Shown piece by piece: positions 8,502 through 15,992 of a DNA stretch of 26,101 bases. Below the pieces are notes generated by a model that saw only the letters and a program-made list of their open reading frames with translations, ran no database searches and had not been told where the DNA came from. How positions within the stretch are numbered: the first letter of the stretch is position 1; each line of letters starts with the position of its first letter. A program made the translations under genes and the position numbers. Origin of the DNA: a virus; the IMG/VR virus record IMGVR_UViG_3300002231_001788, positions 7-26,107 of that record; one strand, 5' to 3'.

Positions 8502-9937
8502 CCTAACTCCACATGTGCATCTACTATATTGAACTTGGTAGGCTCTGAATAGGTAATTTCAAATACCCTGTTTCGGGCTTGTCCTAACCTGTTTTTCTTA
8601 ACCCTTGTCCGATACTCCCCTATCTTACCCGCTGACAGTTGGGTTTCATTTGTCCATGTCCTACCGGCATCGTTTGAATGCCTATACATGACTTTAGGAT
8701 CTGAACCTTGCCCACTCGTTAAACCTTGCCCTGCTTCAATATCCAGTTGAAAACTCTTGTAATAAACCCTGTCAAGTGCATTCCACACCACAGGGCTGAT
8801 CCTTTTGCGGATAATAGTATCACCGTTATCTGTGTAAGTATTTTTGTTATATGAGTAAATTTTCCCACTCTCATGGTCTCCCAGATAGTTTTTCCCATTA
8901 AAAAAGGCGTGGACTCTACTTCTATGCCTCTCTGTTTTACCAAGTGTGGTGTTCTGGTATTCTTTTTCGTTCCACTGGCCTGTTTGTAAATTATAAGCCC
9001 ATGTCTTGTTATCTGTTGGAAAAGTCAGTTGATAAAAGCTATTTCCATCTTCCTGATAACAATATCCTTCAGCGTCCGTAGTAGCAGTGTAATTGCTTAT
9101 CGCCGTTTCAAGGGGTTGGGTGGAAATAGGCACAGCGTCAAATCCCGCTGACTTATAAACCTTACCGAAACCTGAAGCATTTGAACCCAACCAGTAAACA
9201 GAGTTACCATCTTCTGCAAGTGAATCTGGTGCTTGGTTGCCAATATTTTTTGCCGTACCCTCTAATCTCAGAAACTGGTTATTACTGTTTCCTGTATTAC
9301 GGAATATTTCTCTGCTCTGTTTTCCAAATACCCATATTCTGCGATTTGAGACTATAAAACTATTAACAAAGTCCTCTTTTCCCTCTTTTGACATTGTTGA
9401 TAGACTGCTCCAGGTTGTGGGATCGTCTACTGCGCTGTAAAGTATAAGCGTTGAATTAGGCTTATTTGCTAAGTAAAACCCGTCTAATATACCGCAATGA
9501 GTAGCTGCGGGAAAGTCTGCGTCACTTATCTGAGTAGCAACATTTGTTGACAGGTTGTATGTCCAGCCATCCGTACCGTCTACAAGCATTAACTGAGTCC
9601 CGTTATCTACCATTCTGACAATTGTACTTGTCGGTTCTGTGGCCCCGGTGTTAATTGTAAATCTTGAGGTTTCAGTATTGCTGGTGTCAAACTCTGCTAC
9701 ACCGTTCCCCCTACAGGCAAATAACCTTTCAGTAGATGTCTGGTACATCCCCCTCATTTTGTTAGCCCCTGCTGACATAGTGGCCTCTAAATCAAGTCCG
9801 GGGGTAGTGGTTAAACTAGCAGATACTTTAGCGTTTTGATCGCTATAGCCCTCTAACTGCATATTAACGCACCTTTGGGCTGAAACATCCAGCGCAGAAG
9901 CCTCGTAACTTTGTCCAATGAACGGGATATTGATCAC
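8498..9937 (-). CDS. P22 gp10-like tail hub / packaged DNA stabilisation protein
   Basis: The protein (479 aa, near the length of P22 gp10) starts with MINIPFIGQSYEA and then SAQRCVNM and TTPGLDL, the usual N-terminal pattern of the Phage_stabilise family. The body is beta-rich, with repeated Trp/Tyr/Phe strands, a propeller-like layout and motifs such as FVNSFIVSNRRIWVFG and QSREIF. In P22 this protein joins the gp4 ring to the needle and tailspikes. It is directly downstream of the gp4-like gene with a 4-bp ATGA overlap, exactly the P22 order, which strengthens the call. Confidence 0.9.
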   Translation of the reverse strand: MINIPFIGQSYEASALDVSAQRCVNMQLEGYSDQNAKVSASLTTTPGLDLEATMSAGANKMRGMYQTSTERLFACRGNGVAEFDTSNTETSRFTINTGATEPTSTIVRMVDNGTQLMLVDGTDGWTYNLSTNVATQISDADFPAATHCGILDGFYLANKPNSTLILYSAVDDPTTWSSLSTMSKEGKEDFVNSFIVSNRRIWVFGKQSREIFRNTGNSNNQFLRLEGTAKNIGNQAPDSLAEDGNSVYWLGSNASGFGKVYKSAGFDAVPISTQPLETAISNYTATTDAEGYCYQEDGNSFYQLTFPTDNKTWAYNLQTGQWNEKEYQNTTLGKTERHRSRVHAFFNGKNYLGDHESGKIYSYNKNTYTDNGDTIIRKRISPVVWNALDRVYYKSFQLDIEAGQGLTSGQGSDPKVMYRHSNDAGRTWTNETQLSAGKIGEYRTRVKKNRLGQARNRVFEITYSEPTKFNIVDAHVELG

Positions 9938-10650
9938 AGAAATAAACTCCTATATTCACCTGAGTTTCTGCCGTTATCAAAAATGTTCTCTAAACCAGTA
10001 TTCATTTTGGGCCGATCATTGCTGTTCACCCGCTTGATCCATGCCATGCGCTCTTTTGCCTGTTGCTGTACCAGAGGGAAAGTCTCTGTTAGTTTATACT
10101 CCGGGGCGATCCTTACCGCTAAAATAGGCTTAATGGCTGAAATATACCCCGGTGGAAGATCAACAGAAGTTGAAACTGTTGCAATACTTGCAATAGTTGC
10201 CCATGTTTCTAAAAACATTGTATATGTAGTATCAGGGACGGGGTATAAATTAGCCACTGTTAAGGGGTATTCTTCACGGAAATACACATATTCGGGGTAA
10301 CTTGACTGTATTGTTTTTTGCCAAATCTCTGAATATCTGTCATTGGGTAAAATTGTCATTGGATAGTCATTATTACTTGAATCCCTTATCCATGCTTTTG
10401 TCACCCTCACTGGCCTTGTTGAGTTATCGCCTCCGGTTCCGAAAGTATAGGTGGCAGTCCCTCCCACTAAAGCCTGAGACAATTGAACCTTGTTTGTCTG
10501 CATATATCCCTGTAGACTCCATTCATCAAGCATATCATTCAGGGCTATTAGACCATCAGCAGCATCATCTGCGCTCAATGACTCACCAGCCTCAAGCACT
10601 CCTAAAAGTCTTAAAGAGGCTTTAATTATTGCTTCTGCCTTTTCTGCCAT
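9934..10650 (-). CDS. P22 gp4-like tail accessory / head completion protein
   Basis: The 238-aa protein opens with a helical pattern typical of the P22 gp4 family: KASLRLLGVLEAGESLS, then ADDAADGLIALNDMLDEW. The middle is mostly beta, and a helical C-terminal part contains PPGYISAIKPILAVRIAPEY. In P22, gp4 binds the portal ring and closes the filled head; some gp4 proteins also have muramidase activity, which I cannot see or exclude here. The ATG shares its A with the TAA of the preceding gene (TAATG). The neighbour downstream is the gp10-like hub, as expected. Confidence 0.9.
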   Translation of the reverse strand: MAEKAEAIIKASLRLLGVLEAGESLSADDAADGLIALNDMLDEWSLQGYMQTNKVQLSQALVGGTATYTFGTGGDNSTRPVRVTKAWIRDSSNNDYPMTILPNDRYSEIWQKTIQSSYPEYVYFREEYPLTVANLYPVPDTTYTMFLETWATIASIATVSTSVDLPPGYISAIKPILAVRIAPEYKLTETFPLVQQQAKERMAWIKRVNSNDRPKMNTGLENIFDNGRNSGEYRSLFL

Positions 10651-10985
10651 TATTTACCCGCTTTTTTAGCTTCTCTATTTTTCTTTCTGGTAATTGCCGC
10701 TTTCTGTCCTGGTGTTAATTTTTCCTCAATTCCCGGTATTACATCATCAAGTATTCCGTTCTCTACAGGGTGTTTGGGTTCTTCAAGGGGATCAATATTT
10801 GTTGCCTGAACATCAACAGGCTTAACCCTTAACACCTCTTTATCAGTGCCTTTTTCCCGTTCATTTACTTCAGGGTTCCAATGTCTTTCATAACCCTTTA
10901 AGCCAGCCTCATATTCTTCTATTTCATTGTGAACCAATATTCTGTCCTCTCTGCCTTTGGCTAATCGTCTTGGATATTGTCTCAT
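10650..10985 (-). CDS. Small charged protein between glycosyltransferase fusion and gp4, 111 aa
   Basis: Not recognised as a named family. It is strongly charged: basic at the start (RRLAKGREDR), acidic in the middle, and Lys-rich at the end (AAITRKKNREAKKAGK). A short YERHWNPEV segment is the only striking aromatic motif. No Cys, membrane segment or catalytic motif is present. It is coupled on both sides: its ATG overlaps the stop of the fusion gene (ATGA) and its stop overlaps the gp4 start (TAATG). The ribosome binding site is AAGGAGACGAT. Co-transcription with head genes suggests a small virion or assembly protein. Confidence 0.75.
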   Translation of the reverse strand: MRQYPRRLAKGREDRILVHNEIEEYEAGLKGYERHWNPEVNEREKGTDKEVLRVKPVDVQATNIDPLEEPKHPVENGILDDVIPGIEEKLTPGQKAAITRKKNREAKKAGK

Positions 10986-12229
10986 ATCGTCTCCTTTGTG
11001 TAGTTAATCATTTTGTAGTTAAAAACTGCTGACAGTCTGCTTGCGCCAAATACCATTACATTCTCGCCCCACTCGCCCAATTCTTCATAGTCATCAAACA
11101 ATACTCTGGTATCATGTTTCAGATAGTCCTTTAGAATATTCCTGTTTGAATCTTTTCTTGGCGGCCCATCACATACCACCAGGGAACATTTAGGGATCTC
11201 ATCCACCCCATACCACATTTCCTCAATAGGGGCATAAATTATCTCAATATTCTTAATTCCGTATCTTTCGGCTTCTTTTTGCAAATGTGTGGCCCATATC
11301 GGGTTATGCTCTAAACAATAAACCGTATTGTCTGTCACTGTGGCCATTGCAAGGGTGGTCATGCCCGATCCACACTCCAATATATTACCCTTTGCCTCTC
11401 TGGCTTCTTTAATGCACATGTATAAAAATTCTGGACTAGCTTGAAAGGTTGGGTTACCCCACTGCTCGGTAATGTCAATAATAGTCTGAACATTCTCTTT
11501 TTTTTCTTTGATCACCTCAAGCATAGGCTTAATTCCAAGACCTAACTTGTTCTTTAAATACTGTCCATATGTCCCAGAGTAGCATTTAGTCCCATAATGC
11601 TCTAATCTATACCGGGGATCAATGTGAACCCTGCCCCCCAGCTTACGCCACTTCAAACAAAATGTGTAATCGCCACCCCATCGGGTAGTGCCTGAATGCG
11701 TCCTTTCAAATATAAGAGGGATCATTCTCCTTCCCTCAATATCGTCTTTAGAGGGGAAGTGCCCTGAAACGCTATCAAGCTCCTCTAATACTTCTCTTTT
11801 AATTTTTAAAAAACCTGTAGGAACCCCCTCAACTTCGATCAGCCCGTCCTTATCGCTCCAAATATCACCGGGAATATGCCTTACAGGGTATCCGGTTGTC
11901 TCATGCTTTAATGGGTAAATTCCCGCCACTACAGCCCTTTCATGTAAAATAAGACTCTTTAAGTCTGCTGGCTCCCATCTTACATCAGGATCAACAAAAA
12001 CCAACTGTTTACAGTCGCTTTCTAAAAAATCCCTGACACACCTGTTTCTACCATCATCTACATGACAATTTTCTGAGAATATCTCAAGTTCAATAGGTAT
12101 CCCATCACGGGTCAATTCAATACATGACTGTGCAAGCGCAAAAGCCCACTCAGGGCTAATGTTCCCGCAAGGGGTAGTGATAAAGGTAGCCCCTTTCACA
12201 GAGCTACCCTTATGTAACACTTTCGGCAT
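10982..12229 (-). CDS. Glycosyltransferase (GT-A like) fused to a class I methyltransferase, 415 aa
   Basis: The N-terminal part (about 10-225) looks like a GT-A glycosyltransferase: DGRNRCVRDFL at 59-69, the putative metal-binding DPD in FVDPDVRW at 78-85, then GVPTGFLKI, and GGDYTFCLKWRKLGG near 185-199 in the place of the usual acidic catalytic motif. The C-terminal part (about 255-415) looks like an AdoMet-dependent methyltransferase: ILECGSGMTT at 283-292, an acidic CLEHNP at 305-310 and VVCDGPP at 351-357. The gene lies between the coat-linked 73-aa gene and the gp4-like gene and overlaps both neighbours by 1-4 bp. It could glycosylate and methylate a capsid or tail protein, or alter host surface glycans. 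The substrate is unknown. Confidence 0.75.
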   Translation of the reverse strand: MPKVLHKGSSVKGATFITTPCGNISPEWAFALAQSCIELTRDGIPIELEIFSENCHVDDGRNRCVRDFLESDCKQLVFVDPDVRWEPADLKSLILHERAVVAGIYPLKHETTGYPVRHIPGDIWSDKDGLIEVEGVPTGFLKIKREVLEELDSVSGHFPSKDDIEGRRMIPLIFERTHSGTTRWGGDYTFCLKWRKLGGRVHIDPRYRLEHYGTKCYSGTYGQYLKNKLGLGIKPMLEVIKEKKENVQTIIDITEQWGNPTFQASPEFLYMCIKEAREAKGNILECGSGMTTLAMATVTDNTVYCLEHNPIWATHLQKEAERYGIKNIEIIYAPIEEMWYGVDEIPKCSLVVCDGPPRKDSNRNILKDYLKHDTRVLFDDYEELGEWGENVMVFGASRLSAVFNYKMINYTKETI

Positions 12230-12450
12230 TAACCGATTAGTCCCAAGTTCTGCAATGCAGTTCTGATAGCGTCTATATCAGTTTGCAATGCTGTGGTTGT
12301 GGCGGTGGTAGTGGTTGTAGCCGCTACTGTTGCCTGGACAATCGGAGTAGAACCGTGAAATGCAATGAGATCAGTGGTGGTCGTGCCTAAACGAGTCCCG
12401 TCTGAACCCTCATCTGATAGTTCTTTTACTCCTGCTGCGTTTGTTGCCAT
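12229..12450 (-). CDS. Small coat-adjacent protein, 73 aa (possible head decoration)
   Basis: A low-complexity protein with a Ser/Gly/Asp N-terminus, a central FHGSTPIVQATV segment, a Thr/Ala run (about 44-55), and a C-terminal helix with DIDAIRTALQNLGLI. I recognise this layout (a phrase like FHG-x-TP-V-Q, a Thr/Ala-rich stretch, then an INAIRTAL-N-LGLI helix) from small genes next to major capsid genes in many phages. The role is not established; head decoration or fibre-like use is inference. The ribosome binding site is GGAGG seven to eight bases before the ATG. It directly follows the coat gene and its stop overlaps the next start. Confidence 0.75.
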   Translation of the reverse strand: MATNAAGVKELSDEGSDGTRLGTTTTDLIAFHGSTPIVQATVAATTTTTATTTALQTDIDAIRTALQNLGLIG

Positions 12451-12475
12451 AATATGGCCTCCATTAAGTTAAAGG

Positions 12476-13669
12476 TTAGAAGCCGTAAAGTCGGCAAGCA
12501 TAATCAGGGATTACAGTTGTAACGCCGTGAACAATGTCAAATCTTAAATAAGAGTCATCATTCATACCGTCATAGAACTCAAGCATTCTCATTGAAACGC
12601 CATCTTCCACTACCCTCTGGCCCCAAGTTGCACCTCTGGGTATTTCCAGATCGGCGAAACCAGCGCAGAAAGCGTCAGGATGATAAGCGAGACTCTGTGG
12701 ATATGCAGTACTAGCAGTACCCATGAATACCAAGTCATCATTTACGGCGGGCTGTGAGTCAACATTCTGTAAGGGGCCTTCATAATAAATGCCTTCTTCC
12801 AGAGTGAGAGTTACAGATCCACCGGCTGATGCCGTTTTAACCACATGCTGTTTTAAAACGCCGGTTGACTGCTTCGTGAGCTTATTCACCTCGAAAACCG
12901 AATCGATTGTGAAAGTATCACCAGCGGCAATTGTCCCGGTTCCAGTATCTACCACTAAGCTAGTTGCGCCATTTGCAGGGGCAGTAGCCACATCGTAGTT
13001 TGCATCATAACCGCCCGTAGTATGTGTGGGGAGGTTCTGAGTCATACCGAAATTGAAGCCAATTGAAGGCATTCCAACAATACCATCTTTGTATTGCTGG
13101 CTGACGTTTGGTGCGGCGTTAAACAGCCCTGACATATCATTGGTTACATCCATCATCCCTTGAGGGGGAAGTAGAATAGTCCGCTGTCCGTCACGGGGTG
13201 CCATGCTGTTGTCCAGCTTAACACCGGCTCTCAGAACGTCTGCCCTGTCCAGGTTTGTAACTGGGAGGGTAACTGCCTGATTTACCTGTTTATACACTGT
13301 AGACAGCATTGAACTGTCAACCTTTGCCGCAAGGGTAGCCATTGCTGGTTTTACCTTGTTCTGGTTGAACCTGTCAACATTGTCCTGAGTGAGTTCAGCA
13401 CTTGAGTATTTAATATCAATACCCGTAATAGTAGCCACAGTCAATGTTTTGTTTGTCTGGGTTACATCCTGGGTGCTGATCGCTTTTGTGCTTCTCGTAC
13501 TGAAAAGCTGTGGTTTCTGAATCCTAATTGCGTCACCGGCTTTTGCGCCCATAACTTGGTAGGATGAATCATACTCCCGTTTTATTGAGTTGCAGAACTT
13601 GGTATTATTCCGAAAGACTCTTACACCTTCTTTCATAACCAAGTCATTCACTAGGTTAGTATTAGCCAT
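12476..13669 (-). CDS. Major capsid (coat) protein, P22 gp5-like
   Basis: The 397-aa protein is a little shorter than P22 coat (430 aa). It has the N-terminal region with VFRNNTKFCNSIKREYDSSY, then KAGDAIRIQKPQLF, and an internal segment about 245-300 with AAGDTFTIDSVFEVN followed by TKQSTGVLKQHVV, typical of P22-type coat proteins. It folds as an HK97-type shell subunit by family inference and forms the capsid on the scaffold encoded just upstream. The ATG is preceded by AGGAGATACT. The 85-bp gap from the scaffold gene holds two hairpins and is one of the few non-coding stretches in the structural block. Confidence 0.92.
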   Translation of the reverse strand: MANTNLVNDLVMKEGVRVFRNNTKFCNSIKREYDSSYQVMGAKAGDAIRIQKPQLFSTRSTKAISTQDVTQTNKTLTVATITGIDIKYSSAELTQDNVDRFNQNKVKPAMATLAAKVDSSMLSTVYKQVNQAVTLPVTNLDRADVLRAGVKLDNSMAPRDGQRTILLPPQGMMDVTNDMSGLFNAAPNVSQQYKDGIVGMPSIGFNFGMTQNLPTHTTGGYDANYDVATAPANGATSLVVDTGTGTIAAGDTFTIDSVFEVNKLTKQSTGVLKQHVVKTASAGGSVTLTLEEGIYYEGPLQNVDSQPAVNDDLVFMGTASTAYPQSLAYHPDAFCAGFADLEIPRGATWGQRVVEDGVSMRMLEFYDGMNDDSYLRFDIVHGVTTVIPDYACRLYGF

Positions 13670-13708
13670 AGTATCTCCTATGCCATTTAAGGTTTGAGCG
13701 AATAGGAG

Positions 13709-13746
13709 CAGCCGTTAGGCTGGGTATAAGGCTATTTAGCCCTATA
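13709..13746 (-). promoter_or_regulatory. Two tandem hairpins between scaffold and coat genes
   Basis: On the plus strand CAGCC-GTTA-GGCTG (13709-13722) is a perfect 5-bp stem with a 4-base loop. Two bases further, TATA-A-GGCT-ATTT-AGCC-C-TATA (13725-13746) is an 8-bp stem with one mismatch. No U-run follows in the direction of transcription, so these do not look like a terminator. They could be a processing site or an attenuator that sets coat mRNA level apart from scaffold. The role is inferred. Confidence 0.5.
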
Positions 13747-13754
13747 AAGTCGCA

Positions 13755-14525
13755 TTATGTTCCAAAGTTCACCCGTCTATTGTACTCTGCTTGAGTCTCA
13801 TTAGTCGGGTTCGCTTGTACTTGTGCGCTATCTGTTCCAGAACGTACCGGATCAGGTGCGGAGCTAACTTTTTTAACTGGTTTAGCTTCCAGTTTTGCTT
13901 GTAGCTTTCCTAAAAGAAAAGCCCTTTCTGCTTGCGGTGAACTTGCTATATCTAACAGTTCCTCCGGGTGGGTTCCTAGATGTTTAACCATTCTAGGCCC
14001 AATTTCTTTTGCTTTTAAAATCAAATCTTGTAATTCTGGTGCGCCGTATGCGTTTACATGCCTGTCAATCTCTACCTCATAATCACGGAACTTGGGATCG
14101 TCTTTTGCATATTGCTCACGGCTCTTTAAATATTCGGCCTGGTTGGCTTGTCTCGCTTGTTCTGCTTGTTTCTGGTGCTGTTCCTGCTGGACTTTCTGGG
14201 TTACCCTGGCTTCTATTTCCTGCTCTTTCTGGGCGGCCCATCTGTCTTTATCCTCTTGGAATTTGGTGAAATCAGCGTAGTCATCCTCTTTGGGTTCGAC
14301 TTTCAATTTCGTTTGCGCCTCCAATTCTTCTCGGGCTTTCTTTTCTGCTTCAAACTGCCTCTCTGCCTCTCTCCGCTTCCAAGTTTCCTCTTTAAGCCTG
14401 TCGCTTAGTCTTTTCTTTGCTTTTTCCTTTTCCTGCTGTTTTTCCTCTGATTTTTCCTCTGGCTTTTCAATTACAGGGGTGTCAGGTTCGTTTGCTATTT
14501 CCTCTAAGGGTGTTTCTTCTGTCAT
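13755..14525 (-). CDS. Capsid scaffolding protein
   Basis: 256 aa, highly charged and almost entirely helical. It has an acidic N-terminus (TEETPLEEIANEPDTP), a Glu/Lys coiled coil (about 22-75), a Gln/Glu-rich helix (about 95-135), DPKFRDYEVEIDRHV near 143-157 and a flexible C-terminus. It has no Cys and no membrane segment. Placement directly upstream of the coat gene, and this composition, fit a scaffold that is released on DNA packaging; a basic or helical C-terminal coat-binding part, as in P22 gp8, is not obvious. The start has AGGAGACGAA, in an 18-bp segment also found at the 58-aa gene near 23.2 kb. Confidence 0.85.
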   Translation of the reverse strand: MTEETPLEEIANEPDTPVIEKPEEKSEEKQQEKEKAKKRLSDRLKEETWKRREAERQFEAEKKAREELEAQTKLKVEPKEDDYADFTKFQEDKDRWAAQKEQEIEARVTQKVQQEQHQKQAEQARQANQAEYLKSREQYAKDDPKFRDYEVEIDRHVNAYGAPELQDLILKAKEIGPRMVKHLGTHPEELLDIASSPQAERAFLLGKLQAKLEAKPVKKVSSAPDPVRSGTDSAQVQANPTNETQAEYNRRVNFGT

Positions 14526-14533
14526 TTCGTCTC

Positions 14534-14866
14534 CTAATTAAAATGAGCCTCAACAATTGCCATTATTAAGCCTATTTCCTCTTCTCCGTCCAGCTTTTCT
14601 TGTAAATGCGTTTCATACGTTTCTTGACTTTCCGTTACTCCCTGTACATATTGTACTTCTTTTATATCAGGGGTTTCAACTACTTCACTTAATATAGAAT
14701 TATCCGGTACTTCAGGGGTAACTATTTCTCCCTGCTGTATCTTTCCAAACTTTGTTCTATTCTCCCATTCTTCTGTCGTTCCCCCAAGTTCATCTTGAAC
14801 TGGGTTTGATGGCCCAAACCATTGCGGCCCAAACCATGATGCACCAAAAAAGGAATGCCCAAACAT
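14534..14866 (-). CDS. Hypothetical acidic protein with aromatic N-terminus, 110 aa
   Basis: Not recognised. The first 20 residues are striking, Phe/Trp/Gly-rich (MFGHSFFGASWFGPQWFGP), a pattern I associate with short phage proteins near head genes. The rest is acidic and Glu/Thr/Val-rich without clear motifs, ending in a helix (EIGLIMAIVEAHFN). Its ATG overlaps the stop of the 109-aa gene (TAATG) and the scaffold gene follows after 8 bp. It could be a minor virion or assembly factor; no function is assigned. Confidence 0.7.
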   Translation of the reverse strand: MFGHSFFGASWFGPQWFGPSNPVQDELGGTTEEWENRTKFGKIQQGEIVTPEVPDNSILSEVVETPDIKEVQYVQGVTESQETYETHLQEKLDGEEEIGLIMAIVEAHFN

Positions 14867-15195
14867 TAAGTACCATCCAGGGTTACATCCTCACGGTTGC
14901 CGTATTTATCAGAAACGCCGGTTATCCTTGCTTTTGTGTCTGCTAAGTTTCTGTAAATGGGCCTGCCATCTTTTAAACCTGTTGCCTTGCCTACAAGGGC
15001 AGAAGCAAATATCCTCATTAATTCCTGTGCCTCTAAACTGTTATCAAGTATCTCTTTCCACACAAATTGGGCAATTTTACTGGCATCCTGATCGCTTATT
15101 ATCGAACTATCACCGGAATTATACCCGGCCCGTACTACATCGGCAATAGTGCCGAAAGAGCCGTAACCCCTTGTAACTAGTGTCGCTATACTCAA
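14866..15195 (-). CDS. Putative virion-associated protein, 109 aa (TTG start)
   Basis: The reading frame opens with TTG, which overlaps the stop of the 266-aa gene as TTGA and has AAGGG six bases upstream; no ATG is suitably placed. The N-terminus TRGYGSFGTIADVVRAGY is a short motif I know from phage proteins near fibres. The remainder holds a helix (EILDNSLEAQELMRIFASALVG) and a terminal beta part (RNLADTKARITGVSDKYGNR). The second half resembles the end of several phage virion proteins in which a helix leads into a small beta unit. It is co-translated with the fibre-like gene upstream. Confidence 0.7.
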   Translation of the reverse strand: MSIATLVTRGYGSFGTIADVVRAGYNSGDSSIISDQDASKIAQFVWKEILDNSLEAQELMRIFASALVGKATGLKDGRPIYRNLADTKARITGVSDKYGNREDVTLDGT

Positions 15196-15992
15196 GTTGC
15201 CCTTGTGGTTGAGGTGGGACTCGTTGCATCATCCAGTGTGAAGGTTGCCGCTGTGGTTGAACCATCCAGCTTTTTAACGGTTCTGGTAGTATCCGCAATT
15301 GCAAACTCATGTAAACTCTGTTGAATAAGGAATAATGCCTGTGCCAGTGTCGGGGCTGTTCCGTCTGCTGCATAAGCCTCTGTCATCTGGGTTGTGAGAA
15401 TACCAGCAACAGTAATTGCATCTGCATTCGTGGTGACAGTATCACATAATTGAATATCAGTTGCGCTTAAGTCATTTGCAGTCGTTTTATTCTCTACGTT
15501 CCCCCAATCAATTCCAGCGGTCCCGCCTATGGTGACATCTAATGTCCTTCCTGCGGTTGTAGGCTTTAAGGGGGCGTAATTGCCTTGAGTAGTGGCTAAA
15601 GTGGCCCCATCTGAACCAGTAAGAGTGTCTAAGTCATTCTGAGCGGTAGTGAGTGCGCTTGCAAGGGCTAGATCGTCTATCTGGTTTGCACTGGTTTGAA
15701 TATTTACTATCACATCTGCCCATTCTGCTCCCGCAGCATCACTACAGACTAAAGTCGCATTATCCCCGTTCATTTCACTGGCTGAAAGGGTAATTTTTAC
15801 CATTTTACTAGCCGCTGGAGTTACCGCCGGGAGTGTTCCCAGGTTTCCCAATGCCCCGCCATCTGTAGCAACTTTAAAGTCACCCGCCGCTATGGTTGGG
15901 CTTGACTTAAACAGCTTAGTGTCAGCTTGATCGGGAAGGCCGATATAAAATATATATTCAGCGTTTTTCTTTGGTGTTACATAACTAGCCAT
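15192..15992 (-). CDS. Putative virion appendage protein, 266 aa
   Basis: The N-terminal half (about 1-110) appears to be a beta-sandwich: YIFYIGLPDQADTKLF, then AAGDFKVATDGGALGNL, MVKITLSASEMNGDNATLV and ADVIVNIQTSANQIDD. I have seen this layout in phage appendage proteins. The second half is Thr/Ala/Asp-rich low complexity with a short helix (ALFLIQQSLHEF) and a terminal beta section ending in a Thr-rich tail. No enzyme motif is seen. It has an AGAGG ribosome binding site and lies between the beta-helix gene and the 109-aa gene with overlaps, so the three are probably made together. A fibre, adaptor or head-decoration role is inferred. Confidence 0.7.
   Translation of the reverse strand: MASYVTPKKNAEYIFYIGLPDQADTKLFKSSPTIAAGDFKVATDGGALGNLGTLPAVTPAASKMVKITLSASEMNGDNATLVCSDAAGAEWADVIVNIQTSANQIDDLALASALTTAQNDLDTLTGSDGATLATTQGNYAPLKPTTAGRTLDVTIGGTAGIDWGNVENKTTANDLSATDIQLCDTVTTNADAITVAGILTTQMTEAYAADGTAPTLAQALFLIQQSLHEFAIADTTRTVKKLDGSTTAATFTLDDATSPTSTTRAT

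Noticed and set aside
9911-10300. 129-aa plus-strand open frame
   Set aside because: Antisense to the gp4-like gene with clear family features.
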